Counted from the stretch's first letter, positions 1 to 12,250 are shown. The stretch: DNA of 64,000 nucleotides from Brachypodium distachyon (GCF_000005505.3 NC_016134.3:23263584-23327583); one strand, 5' to 3'. The notes: generated by a model from the sequence alone, not told the origin. Translations and numbers: made by a program.

Positions 1-83
1 GCCCATGAGAGTACACCCCTCTCGACAACCAGCTCGTTCTTGAGTTCCTATTCTTCCTTGAGCAACCCAGGTGGAAGCCATCA

Positions 84-425
84 TTAAAGCCCCAGTAGGC
101 TCCACTTGCTGCTGTGGTTCTTTCTGGTCCTCAAAAAAAATTCATGCTCCTCCACCACTGCAACTGAAGTATGCTCCTCCCCTGCTGCTGCTGCTTGAGT
201 TTGCCCTTCAGATGCTGCTGCTGGAAAGGATTCCCATCTCATCACCGCCTCCGTTGATACCCCTGCTGATTGTGCCGAGAATGTTGCCTTCAAATAGTCT
301 GTTGTGCCAGGGAAATGCTTCATAAAGATCTTGTGGAGGACTCTTGCAATCTTGTCCAAGAACGCATCTTTCTTCCAGTAGACACGGTGTTTGTGATTCG
401 ATGTGCGCTCATACCAATTTGTCAT
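84..425 (-). other. Unassigned ORF, probable degenerate repeat or gene fragment
   Basis: An open frame of 113 codons on the minus strand. The N-terminal part is basic and mixed in composition, while the middle is rich in Ala, Gln and Glu from a CTG/CAG-rich stretch on the plus strand. I do not recognise a domain. It lies in the presumed intron upstream of the first visible exon of the UBX gene and on the opposite strand, so a transposon-borne fragment or a chance frame is more likely than a host gene. Confidence 0.15.
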
Positions 426-1153
426 GTGCTAACTTGGTAAAGGTCTGGAGATATGGGATAAGGCGCTTGCTCTTATCTTGCCTTTTTTTTTTTTGTGTTC
501 TGAGAAATTTATTGTTTAACTATAGTGAGTGCATCTGTCACTTTTGTTGGGAAGGAAGACGTCCCTAACACAAGGGATACAAGCTCTTTCTCTTCTTTAC
601 TAACTATTTCTATCTCTTCATACATGCTACTATCATGCACCGCAGTTCACATGAATAGTAACTCGCCCGTAACTTGGGCTAGAGGCTGGGCCCATGGCCC
701 CAATGGCAGTATGGAACTATTCCAACCCCAATCCTACGTAGGATCTAGTTTAGGTTAATTCATATAATTTAGGTTGATCCATATAATTTTTGAATCACTA
801 TGTTCGAGATACGGTCATACCGACAACGTACAATCAAAATCACATGATGGAAGTCTTGCTACCGCAAAAATAGATCTACCTAGAATACCCTTAGTCCTTT
901 AGATCATTCCAGGTTTATATAAACACTGTTACAAATAGTATCTGTGGTGCTAACATGTGGATCAGTACTTCTCATAACCTCAGTATATCTCAGGGCTTTG
1001 TAAAACAGCACATCTATTTTGGTACTTGAATCACATACGAGCATCCATGGAACAGGTTTTGCAGTTAACCGAAGAATATATTGTTTCTAAAAGTGTGTAG
1101 TCACAATGTTCTAATTTGGTTGTGCAGTTTCGTCCTTAACTTTTCTCAATCAG

Positions 1154-4100
1154 ATCCACAGAAATCTATACCAAGTGTATCTGTAATTGGACTGAATGGC
1201 GTTATGTTATGGAATCACGGTATAAATACAATAATACTTTTAATATCCTTAGCGAAAACCTTGTTTTGGTAAGTGGCACTTTGGACCAGTACTAAATTGA
1301 GTGCTTTCCACAGAGGGATATATTAGGCCTGAAGATCTCAAAGAAAACATTGAGAAAGCTTGGGCTGCCCTTCATGTGCAGGTACGGATACCATACAAAA
1401 CACAGATCATTTGCTGTATTTTACTACAAGCCTATTTCATAGTCATTTTCCTATTTCAGAATGCTGTTCTCGCATATCATTTTTACTACTAGCACAGAGC
1501 CTGTGCCTCGCTACGGATTGAGAACATGTTGAAAAGATTATAATGTCATTCGTATCAGACCAAATTAAATCATATATACCCGCTCTCCTAACTGTTCATA
1601 TGAGATCTGGCAAGAGACAGGCCAGTTTGATTGTGACGGACCGCCGCAGCCACCGTTGACATCCTTATAGTACTCCCTCCGTCCGGAAATAATTGACTTG
1701 GATTTGTATAGATTCTTATACAAATCCACGTCACTTATTTCCGGACGGAAGGAGTAGTAAATTTCTCCACTTGCACTTTTACCACTTTGGGCTGCAGAGT
1801 TCACTCGATAGTTGGTACAATATATACATGGTTTTTGTGTACATCCCAAGTCTGGAACTTCCCAAGTTATGATCCTTTTATCCGTTTTCTTTATTTGCTC
1901 GACTCCTTGAAAGCGAAAGAGATGCAACTTTAATGAGTAACTAATATGATCTCTACTACAGTTCTAATGCTACTTGGGTCTAGTAACTACCATGAGTAAC
2001 TTATGGGCCCAAATGAACAGGTTCAGCAACTCTTAACTTAAGCTGATGGTTGCCTCAATTTCTATATCACCCAGGGGCGGAGCGCCCAGTATGGCGAGGT
2101 ACGGCCTCTGCCATACCTTGATTGATCTGGCCGTAGGTAGACGCAAGTCCTAGTATACATGCATGTGTGCCATGGCCATGGATACAAGCAGTGTCTAGAT
2201 AGAAAAGGTAGAATATGCAGTGGCTGGGCAGTGCCGCAATGGGCTTTTTTTTTCAGTCAGGCCCGCTGGTGGTAATACAAAGCAGATCGATCGATTGACT
2301 CCAAGTCGACGCCTGTTCCTCTGAATTCTAATCGCCAAGGCGCTGATCGAATCTCCTGTCTGGTTGTTATTGCTTTTTGTAATAATATACTCCCTCTGTT
2401 GCATAATTCTTGTTGAAATATTACATGTATCTAACGCTTTTTAGGAATAGACACATCCATTTTGGGCAAATTTGAGACAAGAATTATGAAACAGAGGAAG
2501 TATTTGATAAATTTGTGGTGAACTTTTGTTTAGACTTCACTTAGCAAGCAATTTTTTCATCTAGACATGTTTGCACACAGATTATATTTCTTGTAAATAT
2601 TATGCCGTAGCGTATCCGTTATACTATTATTTTACACATCGTCACTTTCGAGTTATCAGTTTCGCCACACCAAAAATTTAGTTCGTCCTCCGCCACTGAT
2701 ATCACCTGAGCATTATGGGAACAAACGTTTTAAATATCAAGTTAAAACAGGTGTTCCATGGCTGATAAAAGAGTTCAAAAATTGCAGCAGTCGCTTGCTC
2801 AGGGATATGTTAACCATTCAATTTCCAAGTAAATTAACTAATCCTTTTTTAGCATGTACTACGTACTTGGTATTAAACTACTGTCCTTGTGTCAAGTCTT
2901 GGAGTAAGGATTAGAAGTTCAGACTGCAAGATGACTGGAATTTGCAACAAATTTATCATCGAAATCTAGAGATGTGTTTTTACTGACATTATGTGACACA
3001 CTGCCACTGCTGATAGCAGGCTTTTGCAAGCCATAACAAACCCTTAAGGCACCACAACTGCACAGCGATACATCAGTCGCTATATAGCTATAATCAGCTA
3101 AGAAAGTGGTTATAACAAACAAATATAACTATATCCGTGACAGTATAAACTGTTACCTCTTTTGGTTTCTTGTTTTTATCATATTCAACTCTTCCGAGTC
3201 CCAAATGATCTGGCTTTGTAATCATATTAGTACAAATAAAACTGCAGGTGTCTTTTAGTGAAATTCAGTCAAAATCATGAGTGATCTCACCTCCATAGAG
3301 ACCGTTCCATATTTTTTGGTCCCATAACAAGTTAACTACCGCCATGAAAGTGTGAAATTATATTCTTGTATGTTTGAGATTATATTCGCGTGTGATATTT
3401 ATTACGTGTAGTGAGTATTTCTTATTTGAACAACATGCAAAGATAAGGAAAATAAGAGTGGTTATCCTCGTTTTAAGAAAACTTACAATTTCTTTACTTG
3501 TTAGCATATGAAATGTGTTGGATGTTTCACACTTCCACAGTAGTGATATACCTCCACTCAATATGAGCTATTATTGCAGGAGACAGAAGCAACCTTGTTA
3601 ACAGCATCAAGAATGGCTGAACCTGTGAATACTGATTCTACCTCTCTGCCTGCTCAAGATGGTTCATCTACTTCAGAAAATCATTCTAATTCATCAAGTA
3701 AATCCATTGGCTGTTCGGCAGTTAGTGAATTTGATAATTCTACTGATTTCGTAGCAGTTGCACAAACACCTAATAGCACAGGCCATGCTGTAAGTTTTCC
3801 CCTAATGTCTGTAGTCTGCTGCCTTTCAGTGGAATGGAAGTTTTGTTGTTATGTTTAGTGCATTAGGAAGAAAGGGTAAGTTATTGATTGCATCTGCACC
3901 AGGTACTTCTCAAGATAAATGAACAAGAAAGCTCGGAATCAGATTCAGCTCCAGGCGATATAAGTGTTGAGGAAAAGCTAGATTCAGCATGTAAGGCTGC
4001 TTTGCCAGATTGTTCAGGGAGTTCAAACGTGGACAGTTGCAAAAATCCAATTCAAAGAGACAGTACACTGTCACCAAAAAGAAAGAATAAAGTGAATGGA

Positions 4101-5335
4101 AGTGGCACTGCAGCTCCTTCAGAGCCAATTCCTAGCATAACCAATGATAGAAGTATTTCTTCAAAGTCACCTGTGGAACAAGATAAGGCGACTTCAAGCA
4201 CTCCTACTGAACTGACCACAAATTCTGCAAAGAAAGATGATATTCAGCTGGTGATTCGTATGTCTAATGGACCTAGCCTACAGATTAAATTGACAAAAGG
4301 AGATGTTTTAAGGAAGGTGAAGAATTTTGTGGATGAAAACCAAGGCAGTGGGGTTGGATCATATAATCTTGCGATGCTTTACCCAAGAACATTATTCACG
4401 GAACAAGGTATCAAATCTTCAACCTCTATCTGCTATCTTCACTCAAGGTTGGAGGTCCTATGTACGTTTATATAATGTACAGATAGGCTCATGGGCATAA
4501 AGTGTTCTTTTTCCTACATCTTAATGAGATTAATCCCATTATTGTGGATTAGCAGCAGGACTCTGAACAAAGGGGTTTTCTAATTGAATATTTTGATATT
4601 GTGGTTACTCAATTGTATTTCAACTTTGGACTATGCTGTTTAATTGTTGGAACCACCGACTCATCACTAAAGTTTTTTCCAGATATGGAGAAAACATTGT
4701 ATGAGCTGGGTATTGAAACCCGCCAGGCTCTTCTTGTTGTTCCAAACCATCAATCTGTTAAAGTTCCAAGGCATCAATTGTCATCACCATCCAGAGGTTT
4801 TGACCGCCATAAGGATTCTGACAATTCAGGCAGTTCTGGATATTGGGGTATTCTGGGGTCAGCCCTATCATACATTAATCCTTTGTCTTACTTAAGGGGA
4901 GATCCCACTTCATCAAATCCTGAGCAACTGGGAAATGAAGGCTCCCAGCAGTACAGTATGTGTTCTTATGCCGGTTCTTCCCCTGATGTACCCTTGTTCT
5001 CTGTTTGAACTGACTGTAATTGTAGACCTGTACTTGATTTTTCAAGTCCTTCCATTTCTGACTGGTGTAATTATGTTTACATTTCTGATACAGGACGGAG
5101 CTCTAGTCCCTTGAATCATCCTGGAACGGAGGCAGCTTCTGAACCTCGACCTCTTGCCAGTAACCGGAGCCAAGAAACAGCTAGTCATAGCTCTGGAAAT
5201 TCCTTGAGAAGGCGGCCCCGACAGTTTGGTGCCAATATTCACACTCTGAGCAGTGAAGAACAAGGTCCATCTGATGATAGAAATGTTTTCTGGAATGGGA
5301 ATTCTACCGAGTTTGGAAGCGATGACAAGAAATAG
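1154..5335 (+). CDS. PUX11: Plant UBX domain-containing protein (PUX11-like), 5' end outside window
   Basis: Adaptor expected to bind the AAA ATPase Cdc48/p97 through its UBX domain. Six exons can be placed by GT/AG sites and matching phases: 1154-1219, 1314-1381, 3580-3789, 3903-4407, 4683-4955 and 5094-5335 (TAG at 5333). They encode about 453 residues. The first exon begins in phase 1, so at least one upstream exon lies left of the window. The first two exons (PQKSIPSVSVIGLNG, then the GYIRPEDLKENIEKAW segment) match the end of the thioredoxin-like UAS domain. A low-complexity Ser/Thr/Asn-rich linker follows. The UBX ubiquitin fold spans the 3' part of exon four (about 4236) and the start of exon five (to about 4750). 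The C-terminal tail holds an aromatic patch, YWGILGSALSYINPLSYL. The PUX11 (Arabidopsis At2g43210 type) name rests on domain order and this tail, recalled from family knowledge. The 2.2-kb second visible intron is loaded with transposons. Confidence 0.85.
1671..1756. mobile_element. Stowaway-like MITE
   Basis: An 86-bp near-perfect foldback bounded by TA. The left arm starts CTCCCTCCGTCCGGAAATA and the right arm is its complement with one or two mismatches. The loop contains TTGTATAGATTCTTATACAA. TA target and CTCCCTCCGT ends are typical of grass Stowaway (Tc1/mariner) MITEs. It sits in an intron of the UBX gene. Confidence 0.85.
2072..2698. mobile_element. Non-autonomous hAT element in a UBX-gene intron
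   Basis: The element is flanked by a perfect 8-bp target duplication ATATCACC at 2064-2071 and 2699-2706, the hAT signature. The left end begins CAGGGGCGGAGC; the right end read on the minus strand begins CAGTGGCGGAGGACG, giving short imperfect terminal inverted repeats. The 627-bp interior encodes no transposase. A Stowaway MITE is nested inside at 2388-2502. The ends resemble those of the transposase-bearing hAT element at 24315-27629 (CATGGGCGGAGCC), so that group may have supplied transposase. Confidence 0.85.
2388..2502. mobile_element. Stowaway-like MITE nested in the hAT element
   Basis: TA-flanked, 115 bp. Left arm CTCCCTCTGTTGCATAATTC, right arm complementary (GAATTATGAAACAGAGGAAG). 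It lies wholly within the 2072-2698 hAT element, so it inserted later. Confidence 0.8.
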
Positions 5336-5388
5336 TGTTATGATATCAGAATGAAGTTGATACCTGATCCATGCATGAATTATTGGGA

Positions 5389-5394
5389 AATAAA
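5389..5394 (+). terminator. Polyadenylation signal of the UBX gene
   Basis: Canonical AATAAA 54 bp after the TAG stop of the UBX-domain gene, in an AT-rich stretch. It is the only canonical signal close to this stop. Confidence 0.5.
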
Positions 5395-5399
5395 TATGC

Positions 5400-6819
5400 C
5401 GGGAACAATCTGTACTAATTACGTGGTTTAAAAGAGTCACCTTGTAGCTCACTTCGGCGGCAGTGATTATGCATAATACCGAGCGGTGTTATTTCGCTGT
5501 ACATCATGCTCTTAATGTTTAGTTTCGTGGTTGGGGTGATTTCTCTTGGCTCGCACAAAAGCACAGTGAAAAGAAATGCTTTTGGTCGAAATTGCTCATA
5601 AATGGTCGACCTGGAGAAGCCTTTTCTCACGGCTGTGGCCTTCATCATGGCTCGTTTGGTTGTAATCTATTCCTTTTCAATCCCGCCCAATTCTCTGCAA
5701 TACTTGCAGGAAATGGTAGAACCGAACAAGCCCTCAAGAGGGATCCGATTTCCCATATTCATTCTTCCAATCAATCTGCTGCAAAAACTATTCATGTGGT
5801 GCGTAGAAGGCCGGGATCTTAACCAGAGCAAATAATGTCCTCTTTAGGCTCTCTCGTTATGCACACCATGCGACAATTTTCGCAAACCATGAAAAATGTA
5901 AAATGAGGTCAATCATCATGATTCTTAACTGCTTTGGTGATGCTCACTAATCTTCTTTAGAAAACCAAAATCTTTCCAATCCGTTGTGGGGGCATTGGCA
6001 TGCATGCAGGAGGTTCTCCTACCTTTCCCCGGGAAAATTCATCTTTCCTTGAACTAATTGGACTGCTGCTGCACCATAGGTCACTGAAAAAGTAGATTTC
6101 CAACCCTGTATTGACAAGAAGGTTGGAAGGGCAAAAAAATTCTCCAGAGCCGGCACAGTAGTCCTCGCTAAATGTGTGCTTATGGCCATCATGATTTATC
6201 ACATGACTATTCTTGCCCTTCAAAATGGGAAGCGACAGAAAAATTGACAACATGAGAAGACTGAGCTCCACAACCACAGTTGGATACATTCCATTAGGCA
6301 TGTCAGTATTCCCTTCCAAATGTCCGAGTATGTGTCCCTATGGATTGCTCTTCAGGATTTCCAGCTTGATCCTGAGACTCCAATTCAATATCTTGGGAAG
6401 GATTTGCATCATGCATCAACACCGTCGTTTATTTATTAATCCCAGTTTGTTGGCTCCACGAGACCACGACCCCTTTGTTGCATGATAAGTTGAAAACATA
6501 TCTATTTATTTTTGAAGTTTAACGATGTGTTTCTTCATATTTTGTACTCCCTCCTTTCTACAAAACAACTCACGTAGATTTTTCTTATTTGGTTCATAAT
6601 TTTTTTCAAAAAGGGGAGAATCCCTGACCTCTACATCAATCGATGCACGCAACCATTTTTATTGCGAAATGTGTTCAATCCTAGAAACGAAAGCTGTCTT
6701 TGTCCAAATGAACAGATCAATACGAGGTGTGGAACGGGGAGAGTACTCGTTTATTGCCGCCAGCTTACTTGCCACGACTTGTGCTCCATCTTATAGTTGT
6801 ATTTGACAAACAAATTAAC
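5400..6819. other. Intergenic, possible decayed gene fragment on minus strand
   Basis: No intact gene is supported. Minus-strand frames between about 6440 and 5950 keep peptide-like stretches in alternating frames, the longest 120 codons (5957-6319), which looks like a frameshifted fragment of something once coding. I cannot assign a family. The remainder is mixed-composition intergenic DNA. Confidence 0.25.
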
Positions 6820-6947
6820 TACTCCCTCCGTCCAACAAAAGATGTCTCAAATTTGTCAAAATTTGGATGTATCTAAACATGATTTAGTGTATAGATGCAT
6901 TCAAATTTAGTCAAAGTTGACACATCCTTTTATGGACGGAGGGAGTA
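6820..6947. mobile_element. Stowaway-like MITE
   Basis: TA-bounded foldback of 128 bp. Left arm CTCCCTCCGTCCAACAAAAG, right arm CTTTTATGGACGGAGGGAG, complementary with one mismatch. Typical grass Stowaway ends. Confidence 0.85.
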
Positions 6948-7017
6948 GTAAGGTGTGGTTATTTATTGGGGTCCCCAACGTTTTTTCGAGGTCGTGACCC
7001 CCGTACACAGTTACATG

Positions 7018-7425
7018 CAGTTTCGGTCCCGTGAAAAAAATCACTGTTTTTGTCCTTTTCGTGCGTTAACCCACATTTTAGGGTGTTTGGCCGATTTTCC
7101 GCGGCCGTAACACCCGGGGCACCATTTCGTACACTTTCGGTTCAGTGCAGAAAAATCACCGTTTTGGTTGTTTCCGATTGCCATATGGCCCACGCTTTTT
7201 GATTTTGTACATGGTTTCGTGCAGTTTCGAACCGATGCAGAAAAATCACCGTTTTGACCGTTTTAGTGGGCTATAACCCATGTTTTTAGGTGTCAGGCTG
7301 ACTTTCCGCACCATTGACACCCGTGGCACAGTTTCTTGCAGTTCGGGTCGGTGCAAAAAAAATACCGTTTTGGTCGTTCGTGTGGACTATAGCCCGCTTT
7401 TTTGAGTGTCGGGCCGATCTCATAA
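7018..7425 (+). repeat. Degenerate tandem repeat, period about 115 bp
   Basis: Roughly 3.5 units each contain the landmarks TGCAGTTTCGG, a CAGAAAAATCACCGTTTTGG block, a GGGCTATAACCC block and a GTCGGGCCGATTTTCCGC block. Units differ at many positions and by indels. No coding frame runs through the array. Similar sequence was not seen elsewhere in the window. Confidence 0.7.
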
Positions 7426-7783
7426 AAGTGATATGATTAGATTTGTAATGAATTTTTTTCTTAAGTTGTACAATTACAAATCAACTATTAGTATATTGTT
7501 CAAAGGTGGTCCTAACATCTGTGTGTGCACCACAAACCGGAAATTGGAGAGTACTTCTTACAGCAAAATTTCAAAATTGAATTCAACTTGCAAAGATAAA
7601 TCATCTATTTGGTCTTATATATTTATCGTACTCAAAGAACATTAATTAGCTACTTAAATCCCTGCACACAATTACAATTTCTAATCTCTGGTCTTAATAG
7701 GATGTAGCTTTTTGCTAAGTCAAACCTTTTAAAATTTGACCAAGATTATAGTAAAATTGTACTAATATCTACGATGTCTAATA

Positions 7784-8300
7784 TGATATGGCTGTGGGTG
7801 GGCCGATCTTTCGATGAGATTGGTAACTCTCGATTTGGGTAGGAGATGACGTTGACGATCCGACTACGGCCTAGGAGGCAGCGCCTTAGCAATCGATACA
7901 CCAACAAGTACTTTCACGCTTGATTTGGACTCCGAATGCGGCTTAGGTGATTAAAACAAATTCGGATCTCCTGACAACTCGGATCCGAATCGGATTCAAC
8001 TTTAATTCGTGATATCTTTCTCTAACAAGCTCCGAATCATGTGCCGTTTGATTTGTTGAAAAGTAGACTTGATAGGCTTCACTTTCCCTTTGCAGGTTAT
8101 CACACTTCATCTTCACTTTGGACTTGTAGAGTTCAATAAGATGTTTACATAATAAGATCATATAAAATAGTAGCTCTGTCTCTTTGCAAGTAATACATTC
8201 AACACATTTAATAACTGATTTCACCTGATTATAATTGTTATTGAATACTCTAATAATTAGTGTTCTAACGGTCGTATCCATGGTAGCAATGTCCATATCA
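7784..8300 (-). mobile_element. Solo gypsy LTR with internal deletion
   Basis: Minus-strand copy of the same LTR family as 10885-11893. It begins TGATATGGAC (at 8300 reading leftward) and ends at 7784, flanked on both sides by the 5-bp duplication TAATA (7779-7783 and 8301-8305). Against the full LTR it lacks about 490 bp, and the junction falls in a GTTGG shared by both sides of the deleted segment (ACTTGTTGG and GAGTTGGTG in the long copy). No internal retrotransposon sequence is attached, so it is a solo LTR later shortened by deletion. Confidence 0.85.
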
Positions 8301-10378
8301 TAATATGTACTCTATACTCGGAAGACATATATCAAGACAGAGCTACAGACATTGATACATTTCTATAAACTTGTTTTAAAGTTTGATTTAGGCTTTGTTT
8401 GAGATTGCGGTGGATTATAATAATCCCGCTTTTTCACTCGCTTTTCACTATTTTTGTGTTTGGCTAACCAATTTTTTCCTACTTTCGTGCGTACTTTTCC
8501 ACAGCAGATTATAAAGAAGTTCAGCAAAACACAACATAACACAGTTCCACAATGTTGAACTGAGCCTTGGTACAGATCGAGAACAATCTTATATTGCACA
8601 TCCTAGATAAGTGTCAATGATCCGTCAACTATTGTTTCAACCAATTTCATGCCTAAAATATTTTTAGTGCGAATTTCATCCCTAAACTTGCAATACCGAG
8701 CCAATCTCATACTCAGGTTGGGTTAGGGTGGTCAATCCCGTCAGGTGAATGACAGATTACTTGCTGTTTTCGAATTAAGTGACAGATTTTGTGAAGCGCA
8801 GCGTCCGATCCCCATCCATCTCTCTCTCCCTCTCTCTCCTCTCCTCTCCTCTCCCTCTGACAGGTGGGCCTCACAAAATGTGCTAATTTTCTTAGGTGGC
8901 AAAGAAATACAGCCTAAAAACTACTACGTCAGGTTTGACCACCTGAAACCGACCCAAGGAAAAGATTGGTCTGATATTACAAGTTGAGGGGTCCAAGTTC
9001 ACACAACAAAAATTTAGCAGTTGACACACAACACAATCATCTCTTTAAGAACAGAAATAATATTTGTGTGCATGCATTTAACCAGCTAACTAATGTTCTT
9101 CAAGTATGATAAATAAGACCAAATAAATGATTCATCTCTTTCCTACTAGAACATTTTACTACCTTCGTTCCAAAATAGAAAGCTATTTCAGTTTTTGATA
9201 AAAATTACTTTTATGTGATGCAAATCATAATCATAATTTTGAATGTGAATACAAGAATATCAATTTTATTCACATAAATTATATATTCGTGGAGTATTTG
9301 GTGATAAAAAAAACGAAATACCTCCTCCATCCCTTATTTTGGTACGAAGAGAGTACATTTTATACTTTAGAACGAGATACTTTCGCAATAAGGAAGGAGT
9401 ATTTAGAAAAAGAGTCGCAAGTACAGTAATACGGATAAAAACTAAAAAAAGACATTTTCACGGGTGGTTGGCAACATTTCGGCGCCCCGGTACGGCAGTG
9501 CGTGTGTGGCGCGTAACGAGTAGCAGTGCGGTTGCAGCCTGCAGCACGAGAGGAGACCACAGATCCTAATAAATGATGATGACGACTGCAGCTCTCTATC
9601 GCCGGGCCCGCCCCAGAACCGCCGAAAACAGACACCGTACATACGTGCACACATATGCCACATGGAGACACGGAGAGCCCCCAACCGACCACCCACACCT
9701 TTGGCACATTGGCACCCAACGTTTCCTAAAATTCTGCACGATGAGTCCCTTTCTTTCCAGCGATTTTTTGCCACAAGTTGGTGTGGTCACGGTGGACCTT
9801 TCGGGAATCATTAATTCTGTTCTAATTAAGCGGCTACAGTGTCCTTGATAAATCCTATTGTTACTCGGTTTCGCGACAAACATTGCAAGGCAACTGATAA
9901 AATATACTCCAGTGCATGGCAAATGTATATGTCCTGATAAAGTGACCTTTCCTTTAAACTTGCAGTAGGACATCTTAGTGGTCAAAGCAGTGCAACAAGC
10001 GGTACGTCACACAATATATTATGCTATCCAAAAACACCATTGCCGCATACAGGTCTTAACACGACAATGCACTCAAAGATACTGCTTTGCTAGTTTTTGA
10101 TGCACACCGAGAAGAAGTGTGGAAGAGCGAGGGGCTCAATACTCGCATAATATTTTGAAGAGATGGAAAAAAAATGTGGACACCTTCTCATTACATTTTA
10201 TATACTAGTTGCAGCCATTACAGTAGCAATGACAACCCTTAACCACTAGTAAGTAGTAACGGCTCCGATTAATTCCCTTTCGAAGATGATTAAAAACCAA
10301 CTAATTCAAAAAGGGACGAACATTAGATACATATAATTGCATGCACACAAAGACATGAGGTGCTTCTACAATGCTAAC
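8301..10378. other. Intergenic, no gene supported
   Basis: Short open frames only, none recognised. Near 8390 a GGCTTTGTTTGAGATTGC start resembles transposon ends common in grasses, but no partner end was found. A CT-rich microsatellite lies at about 8819-8858. A possible Stowaway-type MITE is at 9319-9401. A GC-richer patch at 9480-9720 gives overlapping frames on both strands with no family resemblance. Confidence 0.4.
9319..9401. mobile_element. Possible Stowaway-like MITE, diverged
   Basis: TA-bounded, about 83 bp. Left end CCTCCTCCATCCCTTATTTT, right end AATAAGGAAGGAG; arms pair imperfectly. Size and ends fit a decayed Stowaway copy. Confidence 0.45.
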
Positions 10379-10623
10379 TACTCACTCCATTTCATAAAGG
10401 TTGGTGTATTTTGTTTCGTTAAGACAAGGTTTTGAGTAATAAAAACTCTATTGATATGTGTTTTTTCATACATGAAATTTATATCAATGGATTCTTCTTT
10501 AAAAATTCTTGCTAATGATCATGGTTTTGTATCATATAACTTACATATTAATAGAGTAATTTTTGGTCAAAGGTTTGTCTTAACGAAACGAAATACGCCA
10601 ATCTTTGTGAAATGGAGAGAGTA
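10379..10623. mobile_element. Stowaway-like MITE
   Basis: TA-flanked, 245 bp. Left arm CTCACTCCATTTCATAAAGG TTGGTGTATTTTGTTTCGTT pairs with right arm AACGAAATACGCCAATCTTT GTGAAATGGAGAG. The foldback extends well into the element. No coding capacity. Confidence 0.75.
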
Positions 10624-10884
10624 AGTCACAAGTCAAACGGATATAAATGTGAGACCCTAGCACAAACACTCTCTTTGTGTGCTTCTAAGAGCATCTTCAG
10701 TAGTGGCTCCTAAAACATGGCCCCTACTTCTTGTTTAGCGGCTTCTTCCTAAATTTTTTGGTCCCTATTTTATCTCAAACTTCAACAGTAGCCCCTAAAT
10801 CTCAGCTCCTATTTTATTTTGCTATTAGACCGACAGATGGGACCCACTTGTCAGTGGGTCATGTTCTTTTCTCCTCTCACCTCA

Positions 10885-11893
10885 TGATATGGACATGCTA
10901 ACCATGGATACGACCATTAGAACCCTAATTGTTGATGTCTCTAATAATTATAATCAGGTGAATTCAATTACAAAATGTTTTCAATATGTTACTTGCAAAG
11001 AGGCGGAGCTACTATCTTGTGTAATCTTATTATGTAGGCATCTTATTGAACTTTACAAGTCCAAAGTGAAGATGAAGTGTTATAGCCTGCAAAGGGAGAT
11101 TCAAAGTGAAGCCTATCAAGTCTACTTTCCAACAAATCAAACGGCACATGATTCGGAGCTTGCTAGAGAAAGATATCACGAATTAAAGTTGAATCTGATT
11201 CGGGTCCGAGCTGTCAGGAGACCCGAATTTGTTTTAATCACCCAGGCCGCATCCGGAGTCCAAATCAAGCAAACAAGTACTTGTTGGAAAGGTAATTACA
11301 AGACCTTTCCAACGGATCTGGCCCCATCAAGAGATTCGGCTCGTGCTGACCGTGGAGGACAAAACAAGCTGACGGATCTGTTTTTCTGTTTCCTAAAGAG
11401 TTGTAGTTTGTTAGGAAAATTAGAGTTAGAGTTGGATTTCGGACTCCATACTCAAGGTGGACGAAAATATCTCTCCCTCCTCCTTTATATACCCTATGAG
11501 CCCCCCTAAGGAGCCTTGGGTTTTGTTTAGTTAAAAGTTAGCCATCGCTAATACTTCGTGTAATCGCGTGTGTCGGTTAGACCACCTGTTTTACCGCTTT
11601 CGGAACCCCAACTTATCGTCTCGTTGAGACATTGGTTTGATATAGTATATTCGCAATTTTAGATTGCATCCGCTATTTATCTTGGTCTTGCTTGTTCTTC
11701 GATTGCTTGCAGCAACAAAGACCTTCGTGGTCAGGTTGATCGTGCCCCCGCGTGATCAATAACCCTTTGGAGTTGGTGTATCGATTGCTAAGGCGCTGCC
11801 TCGTAGGCCGTAGTCGGATCGTCAACGTCACCTCTTACCCAAATCGAGAGTTACCAATCTCATCGAAAGATCGGGCCACCCGCACCCGTATCA
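10885..11893 (+). repeat. 5' LTR of gypsy element
   Basis: Begins TGATATGGAC and ends CCGTATCA, two bases before the primer binding site. It contains a TTTATATACC TATA-like box near 11483. It carries a 206-codon open frame (10889-11509) that mirrors the C-terminal extension of the gag ORF in the 3' LTR. Confidence 0.85.
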
Positions 11894-11895
11894 AG

Positions 11896-11907
11896 TGGTA
11901 TCAGAGT
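11896..11907 (+). other. Primer binding site, gypsy element
   Basis: TGGTATCAGAGT directly after the 5' LTR, complementary to the 3' end of initiator tRNA-Met as in most plant LTR retrotransposons. Confidence 0.85.
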
Positions 11908-12250
11908 TTAAGGTTGCTCGGTGAGATTTTTCCAGTTTATCCCTAGTTTAGATCTGTTTTTACCTATCGTCCAGAAAAAGCCAAACAAAAATTAGAATTA
12001 GTTACCTTGTCCTAGAACCAATCTGAGCCTTGCAATTTTCACTTTAGTATTTGCATTGTTGAATCTTTGCTGCATTAATCGTGTCGAGTTGCTGGATTAG
12101 ATTGGATCGTTTTTCAGATTTTTTCTACTAGATCGAACTTGCTTTTGGTTTTCTTGTTCTTCGTGTGACGCAGGTTTCCTTCATCAATCTTCCGCCGCCA
12201 AACTTCCTGCCACACCACCGCCATAATCTCCCGCCGCCACAATATCTTCC

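Noticed and set aside
9442..9985. Overlapping frames on both strands in a GC-rich patch
   Set aside because: No consistent codon pattern, no domain, and equally long frames on both strands.
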